A stretch of DNA of 64,000 nt from Chlamydiales bacterium. Lineage in GTDB: Bacteria > Chlamydiota > Chlamydiia > Chlamydiales > JAAKFR01. Under the pieces are notes generated by a model, which was given only the letters and a program-made list of their open reading frames with translations, was not told where the DNA came from and did not search any database. Of this stretch, positions 44,584-52,590 are shown one piece after another (positions within the stretch are counted from its first letter, which is position 1; every line of letters begins with the position of its first letter). The stretch lies in NCBI GenBank assembly GCA_024233495.1, contig JACKPM010000005.1, positions 40,101 to 104,100 of the forward strand, written 5' to 3'. A program made the translations under genes and the position numbers.

Positions 44584-45329
44584 GATGCCAGCCATATCAA
44601 AGTTCATCTACACGCAGCGGGTGCAAAGGGAGGTAATCAAGATATGAGTCGTACAAAAGGGGGCTCAATACAACATTACATTTGGCCGTGGATGCGCATG
44701 GTATGCCGCTCAGAATCATTATTACAGAAGGTACCTCGCATGATAGCACTCAGGCAGGCTATTTGATCGAAGGGATTTCAGCCGAACACCTTCTTGCAGA
44801 CAAAGCATATGACGGCGATGCAATCATTTTCCAGGCTGAACACCAAGGTTTAAATCCAGTGATTCCAATGCATTGTTGAATAAGTCAATCTCTGGAAGTC
44901 TTTTGGCTGATTTTATCCTCACTCGCATGATCTCTCACTCGGCGTGTTACCTACACAGCCCATGCTAATGCTTGGAGGGTTCGACAACCTTCTCGATGCC
45001 TAGTCGTTGCCACAAACCGTCGGGGGACACTACGGATCTCGTCGGAAGTCACCCAAAAGTTCTTGTTACCCAGCTTTAGGAACTTATTCAACAAGAAGCA
45101 GCGGAGAGTGACTTCTACTTTTTGGGTGGCTGTGTTTCCACCTAGATCAAATCGCAAAGATCCGAGAACATTTGATAAGCACCTTTATAAGCTTCGACAT
45201 CTTGTTGAAAACGCATTTCTGCATCTCAAGCGTTGGTGAGGTATTGCTACAAGATATGCTAAAAACACGGCTTCTTTCCTTGCTGCAGTTCAAATTAGGT
45301 GCATTGCTCTCTGGGGAAATCTAATTTGA
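44584..45329 (+). pseudogene. IS5-family transposase (broken by frameshift, insertion and stop)
   Basis: Reads as a DDE transposase of the IS427 type: DASHIKVHLHAAGAKGGNQD, then after a one-base shift at an A4G5 run LHLAVDAHGMPLRIIITEG, LLADKAYDGDAII and LNPVIP, and after about 270 bases of inserted repeat PRSNRKDPRTFDKHLYKLR, HLVENAFLHLKRW, an in-frame TGA (from CGA), GIATRYAKN and FLAAVQIRCIALW. The catalytic D of VDAHG and of DKAYDGD and the C-terminal E of VENAF are present, so it was once functional. Three defects make it inactive, although the A/G-run shift may be programmed frameshifting. Confidence 0.85.
44870..45099. repeat. Repeat family C, copy 3, inserted in the transposase
   Basis: Starts GCATTGTTGAATAAGTCAAT, passes through the GGAGGGTTCGACAACCTTCT core and the CGGGGGACACTACGGATCTC block, and ends near ACTTATTCAACAA, the inverse of the start (13 bases). 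It therefore has short terminal inverted repeats and may be a small mobile element. It splits the transposase frame between LNPVIP and PRSNRKDP, although about 40 further bases of other sequence (with a family F end GGCTGTGTTTCCA) also belong to the insert. Confidence 0.7.
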
Positions 45330-45444
45330 CGACACTATCTAATCCCTCAGAAACGCTACCATAGAAATCTATATAGACTTTAAAAAAATCTACGCATAGA
45401 TTTCTTTTTGAAGAAACTTCAGCTTTAACTATAGGAGACATCAT

Positions 45445-45726
45445 ATGTACTTTGCTACATCTTGTATTTTGATGGCAGGTTGTTTACCATTTTTGACTGC
45501 AGATTTCAATTGCCCCGATTATGAACTCGATTGGATTTGTGATGAAGAAAAATGTCGAGGGCAAAATGACCGTGATCAGTCCGAAGGATGCAAACACTGT
45601 GAAGAGCGGCAACGCGAAATGGAAGAACAAAATAATGAGTACTACCGAGAAATTTTGGATGCAACCGACCCGGATGGCGCCCCTCACTCTAAAGAAGAGG
45701 CTCAAGAATTTGAAAGAGGTATCTAG
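45445..45726 (+). CDS. Small Cys-rich exported protein, hypothetical
   Basis: A 93-residue protein with ATG behind a good AGGAG site. A short N-terminal hydrophobic segment (MYFATSCILMAGCLPFLTA) may be a signal peptide or lipoprotein signal. The next 30 residues contain cysteines spaced CP-WICDEEKC-GCKHC, which might bind metal, and the C-terminal half is strongly acidic and helical. It lies five bases before the next gene on the same strand, so the two are probably co-expressed. I do not recognise it. Confidence 0.6.
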   Translation: MYFATSCILMAGCLPFLTADFNCPDYELDWICDEEKCRGQNDRDQSEGCKHCEERQREMEEQNNEYYREILDATDPDGAPHSKEEAQEFERGI

Positions 45727-45731
45727 CAGAA

Positions 45732-46595
45732 GTGAGTAAACAATTCTTGCTTACAATGCTATTGGTAGCTTTCTCTAGCTTGATATGGGCTTTTGATATG
45801 GATACCGCCCTAAAGCAGGTCCCTTTCAAAGAGCGCGTATATCTAGAGCATTTCTTCCGTCAGCAAATCGCAAGCTCCCAGTTGGGCTACCCTATTTTTT
45901 TTGCTAATAAGTCTGCTGCTCTTACCATTGTTGAGGTTAGACGTTGTAGTAGCTATTATCCATACACCGTTGCGGGAAAAGGATGGCAAGCCTGGAAGAA
46001 GTATGAACACCTCTTCCCTCACCCTAACTTTATATTTTGTGAGGAAAAACAGAGGGAATCAAACTATTTTCACCTCATTGTTGTAAATAAACAAAATCTA
46101 CGCAAAGTCCTTATAGAAAATGAAGACCTCTTCAAGGAGGTCTTAGATGAGCACTATATCAAGTTATTCAAACAACCTTTTTCTCCTGACCTTTTCATTG
46201 CTAAGCTAGAAAAAATGAAACGTTTAGAGCCTCTAATATGGGGTGATTGTGCCCTTTATGGATTGATCTATGGATTCGGGAGAGAATCTTCTGTAAATTG
46301 CAGGCGCTATCGCAAAGAGAGCTTTCCAAAAGATGGGAGCTGGGAACGCATTCCTGCAATTAAGAAGGAAATGGTTATCCATGGGAAAAATGGGAAGACC
46401 TATGTCAAAGGCTTTGGTATTCACCCAGTTGCATGGTCAGGAGATCCAGAGTCAGAAGAAGTTCAAAAATTGGCTACAATCTACGAAGAGCAATGTATTG
46501 CACTAAGAAGGATGTTTAGACGGAAAAGCTGCTTAAAGCCAGTTCTTGAAGCATTGTGTTCAACTGATGAGAATATGGCTAATCCCGAGCTCTGA
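45732..46595 (+). CDS. Exported protein of unknown function, 287 residues
   Basis: Begins (GTG) with a convincing signal peptide (MSKQFLLTMLLVAFSSLIWA). The mature part is mixed alpha/beta with many aromatic and basic residues and scattered cysteines; no known domain is recognised. A block around IWGDCALYGLIYGFGRES could be functionally important because of its Gly/Cys content. It follows the small Cys-rich gene by five bases. Both lie in a repeat-rich island and have no counterpart I know in Chlamydiaceae, so a secreted lineage-specific protein is likely. Confidence 0.62.
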   Translation: MSKQFLLTMLLVAFSSLIWAFDMDTALKQVPFKERVYLEHFFRQQIASSQLGYPIFFANKSAALTIVEVRRCSSYYPYTVAGKGWQAWKKYEHLFPHPNFIFCEEKQRESNYFHLIVVNKQNLRKVLIENEDLFKEVLDEHYIKLFKQPFSPDLFIAKLEKMKRLEPLIWGDCALYGLIYGFGRESSVNCRRYRKESFPKDGSWERIPAIKKEMVIHGKNGKTYVKGFGIHPVAWSGDPESEEVQKLATIYEEQCIALRRMFRRKSCLKPVLEALCSTDENMANPEL

Positions 46596-47220
46596 CTCAG
46601 CTTCATGCCCTAGCTAAATTATGCCACTACTTATACAAGGAGGCCTCCACCAATTTGGCAAAGATAAAGCTAAAGGCTAGAATCTTGAAAGAGTAGTTTT
46701 CGAAGGTAAAACTTTGAACCATTAGGACAACTGCAATTCCAAGAAGTATTTATGCATTGGAGATCATGTAAGCAAGAGTTGGTCTTAAAGTAGGCATTGT
46801 TGAATAAGTCAATCTTTGGAGGCCGTGTTTCCAAAGTCCGAGCGCAATACGAACTTTTGCTCCTTAAACTAGCGTAGCCAGTCTCAAACTAACGTCTAGG
46901 TGGCCAGGGCTACGCTCTGGCCACCTTCACCGCCATCGTAGAAGGGGAAAAGACTCAATTCACTCTCGGACTTTGAAAACACAGCCCATTTGATATCAAA
47001 GCCTGAAGAACTCTTAAGTGATGATGCTCCCTGGTACCTTGGATAGGTATGAGGGAGCAAGATCAACATGCCAAAGACACTACCTATCCATCCCCTCTCG
47101 GCCTTTTGAGCGACTCCCAATTCTTGCTTCATTAACCGGGGGGATTTCTAACGCCTTCCTTAAAGAATCCATATCACATGATAGGCCTCTCAAGGAACGG
47201 AACTCTATTCTCATTTTTTA
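46596..47220. other. Gene-free stretch with repeat fragments
   Basis: No convincing gene is seen. It holds a family C end (46794-46819), one complete family F element (46821-46986) and a short inverted repeat GGATAGGTA/TACCTATCC near 47042-47090. The remaining sequence looks like decayed coding DNA with many stops. Confidence 0.6.
46821..46986. repeat. Palindromic element, family F
   Basis: 166 bp with 22-base terminal inverted repeats (GGCCGTGTTTCCAAAGTCCG outermost, two mismatches) and a perfect nine-base hairpin GGTGGCCAG/CTGGCCACC in the centre. Single ends of the same family occur at 11259-11280 and near 45127. It is noncoding. Confidence 0.7.
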
Positions 47221-47298
47221 GGCATCTAACTTTAGAGGGCGTCCAAAAATTTAACCATCTGTTATTAAGTAGCTTTTCATTTTTTTTAGAAGTGTACA

Positions 47299-47698
47299 AT
47301 GAAAAGGAGAAGCTATCCAGATGATCTAACAGACCAGGAGTGGGAACAGATCCAAGATTTAGCAACAAAACAATTTAACCCAAGAGGAAGAAAAGGGAAA
47401 TACTCTAAGCGCGAGATGCTTAATGCGATTTTCTATCTGCTACGATCGGGGTGTAGTTGGAGGTTATTACCTCATGATTTTCCTCCTTGGAAATCAGTGT
47501 ATGCTCAATTCAGCAAATGGAAACGAACGGGTACTTTTATGAAGATATATGAGCGTTTACGAAAGAAGTTAGGGCGTAACATTTATGTATCAGCAGGCAT
47601 CATAGACAGTCAAAGCGTTAAGACAACAGAAAAAGGGGCTCTAGAGGTTATGATGGAGGAAAAAAGATCAATGGTCGAAAAAGGCATATTCTCGTAGA
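47299..47698 (+). pseudogene. IS5-family transposase, 5' fragment
   Basis: Begins MKRRSYPDDLTDQEWEQI, the usual N-terminus of IS5-group transposases, and continues through the helix-turn-helix part and RSGCSWRLLPHDFPPW to the first catalytic Asp in GIIDSQSVKTTEKG. At an A5G4 run the frame shifts; the other frame continues SRGYDGGKKINGRKRHILVD as expected. It is then cut off by family A repeat copy 4 and the rest of the enzyme is missing. The probable left terminus lies near 47234. It is a different element from that at 44.5 kb. Confidence 0.82.
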
Positions 47699-47859
47699 TA
47701 TAGTCAAATTGGTTAGAAATTTTACAAATTCGTGCCAGATGGCAAAGCCAAAGTAAGCGCAAAGTTCGACTTAGACCATTTATAGTCTATGAGAACGAGC
47801 GCAATCTTTGGTGAAGCCAAATGGTATGAATTTGTAAAATTTCTAACCGATTTGACTAT
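47699..47859. repeat. MITE-like palindromic element, family A copy 4
   Basis: About 161 bp. The arms read GGTTAGAAATTTTACAAATT and the matching inverse, so both arms carry the same change from GGTTGAAAATT, keeping the pairing. It truncates the IS transposase on the left, and on the right provides the last codons and stop of the 47843-48283 gene. Confidence 0.85.
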
Positions 47860-48283
47860 GCATAGACATCTCCTCCATTGCAGCGGTTAGCTGATCTACT
47901 TGGACAAGACAAAGCCTATGCGATGTGTGCACACGCACAGGCCCTTTTTCTTGATTCACGAGCTTTGTCATAAGGATAGTTTGTTTTACGAATTGTGCAG
48001 GATCATATGTGGCGCAAGCAATTTGTCCACCCACTATCTGGTAAACTTTCAGATTTTTGCCATCAAAGTGAACGTGAATCTCTTCCTCTGAGCTAAAAGG
48101 CTTAACTTCAATACCTGGCCAAGTGCCAAAAATGATTAAAAGTGCCACATAATTTGTGAGACGCACCAAAATGCAAACCCCCTCAGGCCATTGAAAAGCA
48201 GAATACTGGCGAACTTGCAAAAGAAGCGCCTGATCCACTAAAGTGGGCCGAGTCTGTTGTGAAACTCCAGAAAATTGAAACAC
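47843..48283 (-). CDS. Hypothetical protein, paralogue of the 48372-48794 gene
   Basis: A 146-residue protein starting with GTG (MFQFSG) after AGGTAAAGG. It is clearly related along its length to the next gene: shared blocks include LQVRQYSAFQ against LQVQQYSAFQ, KQTILMTKLVNQE against AQAILITKLVDQE, and a common start. The fold looks alpha/beta without membrane segments. The C-terminus SQIG and the stop are encoded by family A repeat 4, so the natural end is altered by a few residues. No function is recognised; tandem duplication of a small gene next to the rseP operon suggests lineage-specific expansion. Confidence 0.6.
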   Translation of the reverse strand: MFQFSGVSQQTRPTLVDQALLLQVRQYSAFQWPEGVCILVRLTNYVALLIIFGTWPGIEVKPFSSEEEIHVHFDGKNLKVYQIVGGQIACATYDPAQFVKQTILMTKLVNQEKGPVRVHTSHRLCLVQVDQLTAAMEEMSMHSQIG

Positions 48284-48358
48284 TACCTTTACCTACAAGT
48301 TATTCGTTACGAGATGAAGGCAGCAAAAGCTGCTTGATTCACCTTCATGAAAGAATTA
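48265..48358. repeat. Tandem duplication, upstream copy 1
   Basis: About 94 bases covering the start and upstream part of the 47843-48283 gene; the same sequence with few changes is at 48777-48870 before the paralogue. Contains GGCAGCAAAAGCTGC, a short palindrome that may be regulatory. Confidence 0.75.
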
Positions 48359-48371
48359 TGTGGAGGGACTA

Positions 48372-48794
48372 TCAAATGCTGCCCATTGCAGCGCTTAGCT
48401 CATCTGATGTTAAAAGAGAAAACTTATGCGAGGAGTGCAAATGCGTATTCCCTGCTTCTTGATCTACGAGCTTTGTAATAAGGATAGCTTGGGCAACAAA
48501 CTTTTCAAAAGGATATTTTCCAATATCAATCACTCCAGGAAGCTTCTCTGAAACTACCACTTGATCGCCATCATAGAACATTTTAATCCCTCTCTCTCGA
48601 TCAAAGGGGTTTAATTGAGTGCTTGAGCACGTATCAAGCAAGATTGAAAGTGCGATATCATTTGAGAGACGTGCCAAAATGCAAATCCCCCCCATGGGCA
48701 ATTGAAAAGCAGAGTACTGCTGAACTTGCAAACGAAGCGCCTCATCTTCAAAAGAGAGATGCACCCTACTTGTGATTCCAGAAAATTGAAACAC
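48372..48794 (-). CDS. Hypothetical protein, paralogue of the 47843-48283 gene
   Basis: A 140-residue protein starting GTG (MFQFSG), with the same 5' region as its neighbour. It ends SAAMGSI at its own TGA, so it shows the natural C-terminal length of the family, against the repeat-derived tail of the other copy. Both copies probably arose by a tandem duplication of about 510 bases that included the promoter region. No known domain is recognised. Confidence 0.6.
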   Translation of the reverse strand: MFQFSGITSRVHLSFEDEALRLQVQQYSAFQLPMGGICILARLSNDIALSILLDTCSSTQLNPFDRERGIKMFYDGDQVVVSEKLPGVIDIGKYPFEKFVAQAILITKLVDQEAGNTHLHSSHKFSLLTSDELSAAMGSI

Positions 48795-48870
48795 TACCTT
48801 TACCTACTAGTTATTCGTTGCGAGATGAGGGCAGCAAAAGCTGCTTGATTCACCTTCATGAAAGAATTAA
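48777..48870. repeat. Tandem duplication, upstream copy 2
   Basis: Second copy of the segment at 48265-48358, upstream of the 48372-48794 gene. The two copies keep the GTG start, the ribosome site and the palindrome GGCAGCAAAAGCTGC. Confidence 0.75.
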
Positions 48871-48888
48871 AAGGACTTGAGTTATTCT

Positions 48889-49143
48889 CTATTTCAAGAA
48901 TAATATCCCCCCCCCATTAAAAATGGCGATACCAGCTTCTGTTGCAAGAAAATCTACCCCATTTATCCTATCACGGTGTTTGTCATTTCCTTTTTGAACT
49001 AATGGGAAAAGAAAGTTGCTACCAGATAGACTCCTCCCTGCAAGAACTAACAATCCATTTGCATCTTCGACGACTGTAAATTGACCGGGAGTAAAACTTT
49101 TTATTCGGTTTGCAATAGACTGCTGAGGTAAGAACTTATCCAT
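48889..49143 (-). CDS. Small hypothetical protein with a G9 tract near its end
   Basis: From the ATG at 49143 (MDKFLPQQSIANRIKSF), which follows TAGGAA, this gives 84 residues; an upstream TTG at 49182 would give 97. The protein is beta-rich with no membrane segment. The codons near the C-terminus (NGGGI) contain nine consecutive G, so a one-base slip would replace the last few residues. It lies in the run of small genes downstream of rseP on the same strand. No function recognised. Confidence 0.5.
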   Translation of the reverse strand: MDKFLPQQSIANRIKSFTPGQFTVVEDANGLLVLAGRSLSGSNFLFPLVQKGNDKHRDRINGVDFLATEAGIAIFNGGGILFLK

Positions 49144-49199
49144 TAAACTATTCCTATAGTATCCTTCGGAAATATGTGCCAAAATTCACCTCACCGCTT

Positions 49200-49532
49200 T
49201 TAAAAATTTGTTTTAGGAAGTTGAGCGATGATCCTACTTAAAATCCGATTTTGAGCTATTCCAAACTGACTAGGGCGATAAATATCGATAATACGGGTTC
49301 TATTTTCCCCATAAAGAGTGACAGAGCCGCCGAATGCTTCACAAAAAAGAGGGCCTCCTTCATGCTGAGGAACTTCATGACAAATACCCTCTGCACTGCC
49401 TGTGCGGATGAGCAAAAACCACTTCCCTTGAATGGGTAACATGGTAAAGCTGTTTACTGCCATCTCTTGAAGATAGTCAGCTGGTGCTTGGCTACCATGA
49501 AAACCAGGCTCAAAACTTTGAAACCCTAGCAT
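49200..49532 (-). CDS. Small hypothetical protein coupled to rseP
   Basis: A 110-residue protein whose ATG overlaps the rseP stop codon (TAATG), so it is probably translated with it. Soluble alpha/beta composition. Some blocks (YRPSQFGIAQNRILSRIIAQ) recall YDPAQFVKQTILMTKLVNQ of the 47843-48283 gene, which hints at a diverged third member of that family; the match is weak. No known domain. Confidence 0.6.
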   Translation of the reverse strand: MLGFQSFEPGFHGSQAPADYLQEMAVNSFTMLPIQGKWFLLIRTGSAEGICHEVPQHEGGPLFCEAFGGSVTLYGENRTRIIDIYRPSQFGIAQNRILSRIIAQLPKTNF

Positions 49533-51472
49533 TAGAATAACCTACTGATGTCTTGGAATGTGAGAAATACGAGAAAGGCGATAAGCAACACCACAAAAGG
49601 GATGATGAGACGCTCCATCGTTTTTGCTTTGATCCGTCTTCTTGTGATCCACTCCCAAAGCGCTAAGCAAACGTAACCGCCGTCGAGCACTGGGATGGGA
49701 AGAAGGTTCAAAAATCCTAAATTAATACTGATAGCAGCGATCCAAAAGAGCGCCTCCCCAATGCCAATCTTCCAACCATGGTGGATCACTCTCACAATGC
49801 CGATAGGGCCGCTCAACCACTTAGGGTGAAGGTAGCCCAACACAAGTGCCTTCAATGTCTGCCCTGTCTCCACAAAGACATTGCCAAACATGGCGATTGG
49901 ATTGGGGTTGTACTCTACAAGGCGGTCTTGCAAATAGATGCCTAAAAGCTTGCGATTTTGTACTTTTTCGAGATAAGCCATTGCAGCGGAGCGCTTCTCT
50001 TGATCCTTAATCGTGGCAACTTGTTTTTTCTGCTTATCCATCTCTGTTGCCATCGACTCGCGCGCCTCTTGGCTCAAGCCAAACTGATGAATCTTCTTCG
50101 GAGCGATAGGATTGAGCAATACGTAGCCATCTTGCGCATGTAGACCCGTGCCAATCAACTTGGTCGTCTCGTTAATCGCTTTCCAATCAACATCTTCGAC
50201 AAAGAGAGCGTCTTCTTCACTCCACAAAATGTGGGTCTTAGAAGAGACATTGCGTTTGGCTATAAGCTGCACTTTATGCGTCTGCACACCTTTCAAAATC
50301 TCATAGCCATGGCTTACAGCAGCGCCATCTACTGACAAAATGCGGTCGCCTGGCTCAAGTGGCGCTTCTAATACTTCGGAGTAGGCGTGCAAAGGAAATG
50401 CCTCTAGGCGACTCTCCTCATCAATAAAAGGCACAGGTTGCTCGACAAAACCTTCGCCGTTGATCACATAGGGAAGAACAAAAAGCTCGCTCCACCGCTC
50501 TTTGATGTCGCTCTCATACTGCCAATCTTCCAACTCATTGCGCACATGAGAGGGGAAGTTGAGATCAGGTGTTAACACGCGAGGCTGCCGACTTAAGAAG
50601 ACTTCATCTCCCCGCTTCACAGTCAAAAGCACCTTATTTGCATTGATCAAATGGCTCACCTGCTCCATTGAGAAAAGAAGTTCACCATCTCCCCATACAA
50701 GCTGGTCACCATACTGAATTCCACTCTCTAACATAGGAGAGCCCTCTGACAAAACATTGGGCGATGTTCCCACCTTGTCGTAGATCATGTAGCGCGCATT
50801 TGCAGTGATGCCCGTCGTCAAAATATCGTCTAACGAGCCCGGCGCTGGATAACTCTCTATCGTGTAGTCAAAGGGACGTCTCTCACCTGTCGCATAGTCA
50901 ACATGAAACCCTTTGAGCTGCACATCTTTCCCTGCAAGCATCGTTGCATAAAGCAGATCCTTAGAACTCTTGTAGGGTTTGCCGTTGTACTCAGTCAAAA
51001 TATCGCCGGGACGCACACCTTGTGCATAGATTTCAGATTGAGGGTCGACCCATCCAATGATTTGTGTAAACTCAGAAAAAGGCTTCTCCCTCCCACCCAT
51101 GACAAAAAGCGTACAGAAAACGAGAAGTGCAAGAAGAAAGTTCGCAAGAGGTCCCGCCAAGGCAACAGCAATGCGCTTCCAAGGAGCCTTTGCAAAAAAG
51201 CCATTGGGAATTTCGTATGGCTCATTGTAGAGCTCTCGATCTTTCTTAGAGAACTCCATCCCCATAATTTTAACAAAACCGCCGAAGGGGAGCCACCCTA
51301 TTTGCCAATCTACATTTTGCCACTTCCACTTCAAGATGGGACGGCCAAAGCCAATGCTGAATGTCTCAACAGTCATCCCCACCCAGCGCGCCACAAAGTA
51401 GTGGCCAAGCTCATGGATGAAAACCAAAATGCCGAGCGCAGCCGCCGCCAAAATAAAGTAGAATATTGTCAT
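49532..51472 (-). CDS. rseP: RseP/YaeL family intramembrane zinc metalloprotease
   Basis: A 646-residue site-2 protease, matching CT072 in position. The zinc motif HELGH lies at residues about 20-24, and the second motif NLLPIPVLDGG near the C-terminus. Between them are two PDZ-like regions (about residues 130-215 and 230-420), longer than in E. coli RseP as in other chlamydiae. It cleaves membrane proteins within the bilayer in envelope stress signalling. It overlaps dxr by four bases and the small downstream gene by one base. Confidence 0.93.
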   Translation of the reverse strand: MTIFYFILAAAALGILVFIHELGHYFVARWVGMTVETFSIGFGRPILKWKWQNVDWQIGWLPFGGFVKIMGMEFSKKDRELYNEPYEIPNGFFAKAPWKRIAVALAGPLANFLLALLVFCTLFVMGGREKPFSEFTQIIGWVDPQSEIYAQGVRPGDILTEYNGKPYKSSKDLLYATMLAGKDVQLKGFHVDYATGERRPFDYTIESYPAPGSLDDILTTGITANARYMIYDKVGTSPNVLSEGSPMLESGIQYGDQLVWGDGELLFSMEQVSHLINANKVLLTVKRGDEVFLSRQPRVLTPDLNFPSHVRNELEDWQYESDIKERWSELFVLPYVINGEGFVEQPVPFIDEESRLEAFPLHAYSEVLEAPLEPGDRILSVDGAAVSHGYEILKGVQTHKVQLIAKRNVSSKTHILWSEEDALFVEDVDWKAINETTKLIGTGLHAQDGYVLLNPIAPKKIHQFGLSQEARESMATEMDKQKKQVATIKDQEKRSAAMAYLEKVQNRKLLGIYLQDRLVEYNPNPIAMFGNVFVETGQTLKALVLGYLHPKWLSGPIGIVRVIHHGWKIGIGEALFWIAAISINLGFLNLLPIPVLDGGYVCLALWEWITRRRIKAKTMERLIIPFVVLLIAFLVFLTFQDISRLF

Positions 51473-52581
51473 AGCTCTTGTGCCTCTCTTCTTGCCTGTT
51501 GGTCTACAGCAAACACGGTCTCAATGTCGTGCATGCGACTCGCTTGGTGCCGCTCCATCAGCTTTTCCAACTTGTGCGCAATAGCGCTCCACTCAATCTC
51601 CTGACGAAGAAAGCGCTTTACGAGCTCCTCGTTGGCAGCATTGAGATAGCATGGAGAGCTTAACCCCTGCCGTCCCGCCTCAAAGGCAAGAGCCAAGCAG
51701 CGGAAGCGCTCCATATCAGGAGGAAGAAAGTCTAACTGTTTATGGGCAAAAAAGTCAAAAGGAGGCGCCATTCCCGCAACCCGCTGTGGATAAGTGATCG
51801 CATATTGGATGGGAATTGTCATGCTCGGCTCATGCATCTGTGCAAAGACGATGCCATCAGGCCCCTCAACAAAGCTATGAATAATGCTTTGTGGGTGGAC
51901 CACAACTTCAATTTTTTCCATGGGCATATCAAAGAGCCATCGCGCTTCGATCACTTCAAATCCCTTGTTCATCAAGGTAGAGCAGTCAACGGTGATCTTT
52001 GCTCCCATTTGCCATGTGGGATGAGCAAGCGCTTCCTCACGCGTCACACTCGCAAGCCTCTCTTTCGGGTGATTGCGGAAAGGGCCGCCTGATGCAGTCA
52101 ATATGAGCCTTTTTGGCTCTTCCATCTTCTGCAAGCATTGGAAAAGCGCGCTGTGTTCACTATCGACAGGAATGAGAGGAGAATCGACGCGGCTCATTAC
52201 CAACTCCCCTGCTGAGACAATAACTTCTTTATTGGCCAAGCCAAGAGCCTTTTTGGCATCGAGGGCACAAAGCGTAGGGCCGAGGGCAGCAAGCCCTAAA
52301 ATTGCCATGAGCACAAACTCTACTTCAGGAAGAGCCGCTAACTGACACATCCCCTCTTCCCCCTCAAGCACTTCAATGGCTACCCGTTTGCGCAGTTCAG
52401 CCGCAGCTTTGCGGTCGTGCACGGCGACTACCTTGGGTTGAAACTCTTGAATCTGCTTTTCTAAAAGTTCGAGATTGCTGTGACATCCAAGCGCAACCAC
52501 GTCGAGTTTAAGGTGGCGTGCCACCTCGAGCGTGCTTTTGCCGATAGAGCCCGTACTCCCTAACAAGGCAATTTTTTTCAT
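51469..52581 (-). CDS. dxr: 1-deoxy-D-xylulose 5-phosphate reductoisomerase
   Basis: A 370-residue enzyme of the non-mevalonate isoprenoid pathway, making MEP from DXP with NADPH. The NADPH loop GSTGSIGKSTLEVAR, the metal/substrate block VDSEHSALFQCLQ, the flexible loop with HPTWQMG and the TASGGPFRN block are all present. The order dxr-rseP after the ytg genes is as CT071-CT072. It overlaps rseP by four bases and lies ten bases after ytgD. Confidence 0.96.
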   Translation of the reverse strand: MKKIALLGSTGSIGKSTLEVARHLKLDVVALGCHSNLELLEKQIQEFQPKVVAVHDRKAAAELRKRVAIEVLEGEEGMCQLAALPEVEFVLMAILGLAALGPTLCALDAKKALGLANKEVIVSAGELVMSRVDSPLIPVDSEHSALFQCLQKMEEPKRLILTASGGPFRNHPKERLASVTREEALAHPTWQMGAKITVDCSTLMNKGFEVIEARWLFDMPMEKIEVVVHPQSIIHSFVEGPDGIVFAQMHEPSMTIPIQYAITYPQRVAGMAPPFDFFAHKQLDFLPPDMERFRCLALAFEAGRQGLSSPCYLNAANEELVKRFLRQEIEWSAIAHKLEKLMERHQASRMHDIETVFAVDQQARREAQEL

Positions 52582-52590
52582 GCCAAAAGG

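Larger units (their letters stand above)
44504..45341 (+). mobile_element. Decayed IS5-family (IS427-type) insertion sequence
   Basis: The transposase remnant is followed by an intact right end: AATTTGACGACACTATCTA at 45323-45341, which matches the family B terminus at 18 of 19 bases. The left end is not clear. The body is interrupted by a repeat C insertion. Elements of the IS427 group duplicate TA, as the family B repeats do. Confidence 0.75.

Noticed and set aside
50903..51604. 233-codon plus-strand frame opposite rseP and dxr
   Set aside because: Antisense to two well-supported genes and without motifs; considered a by-product of codon bias.
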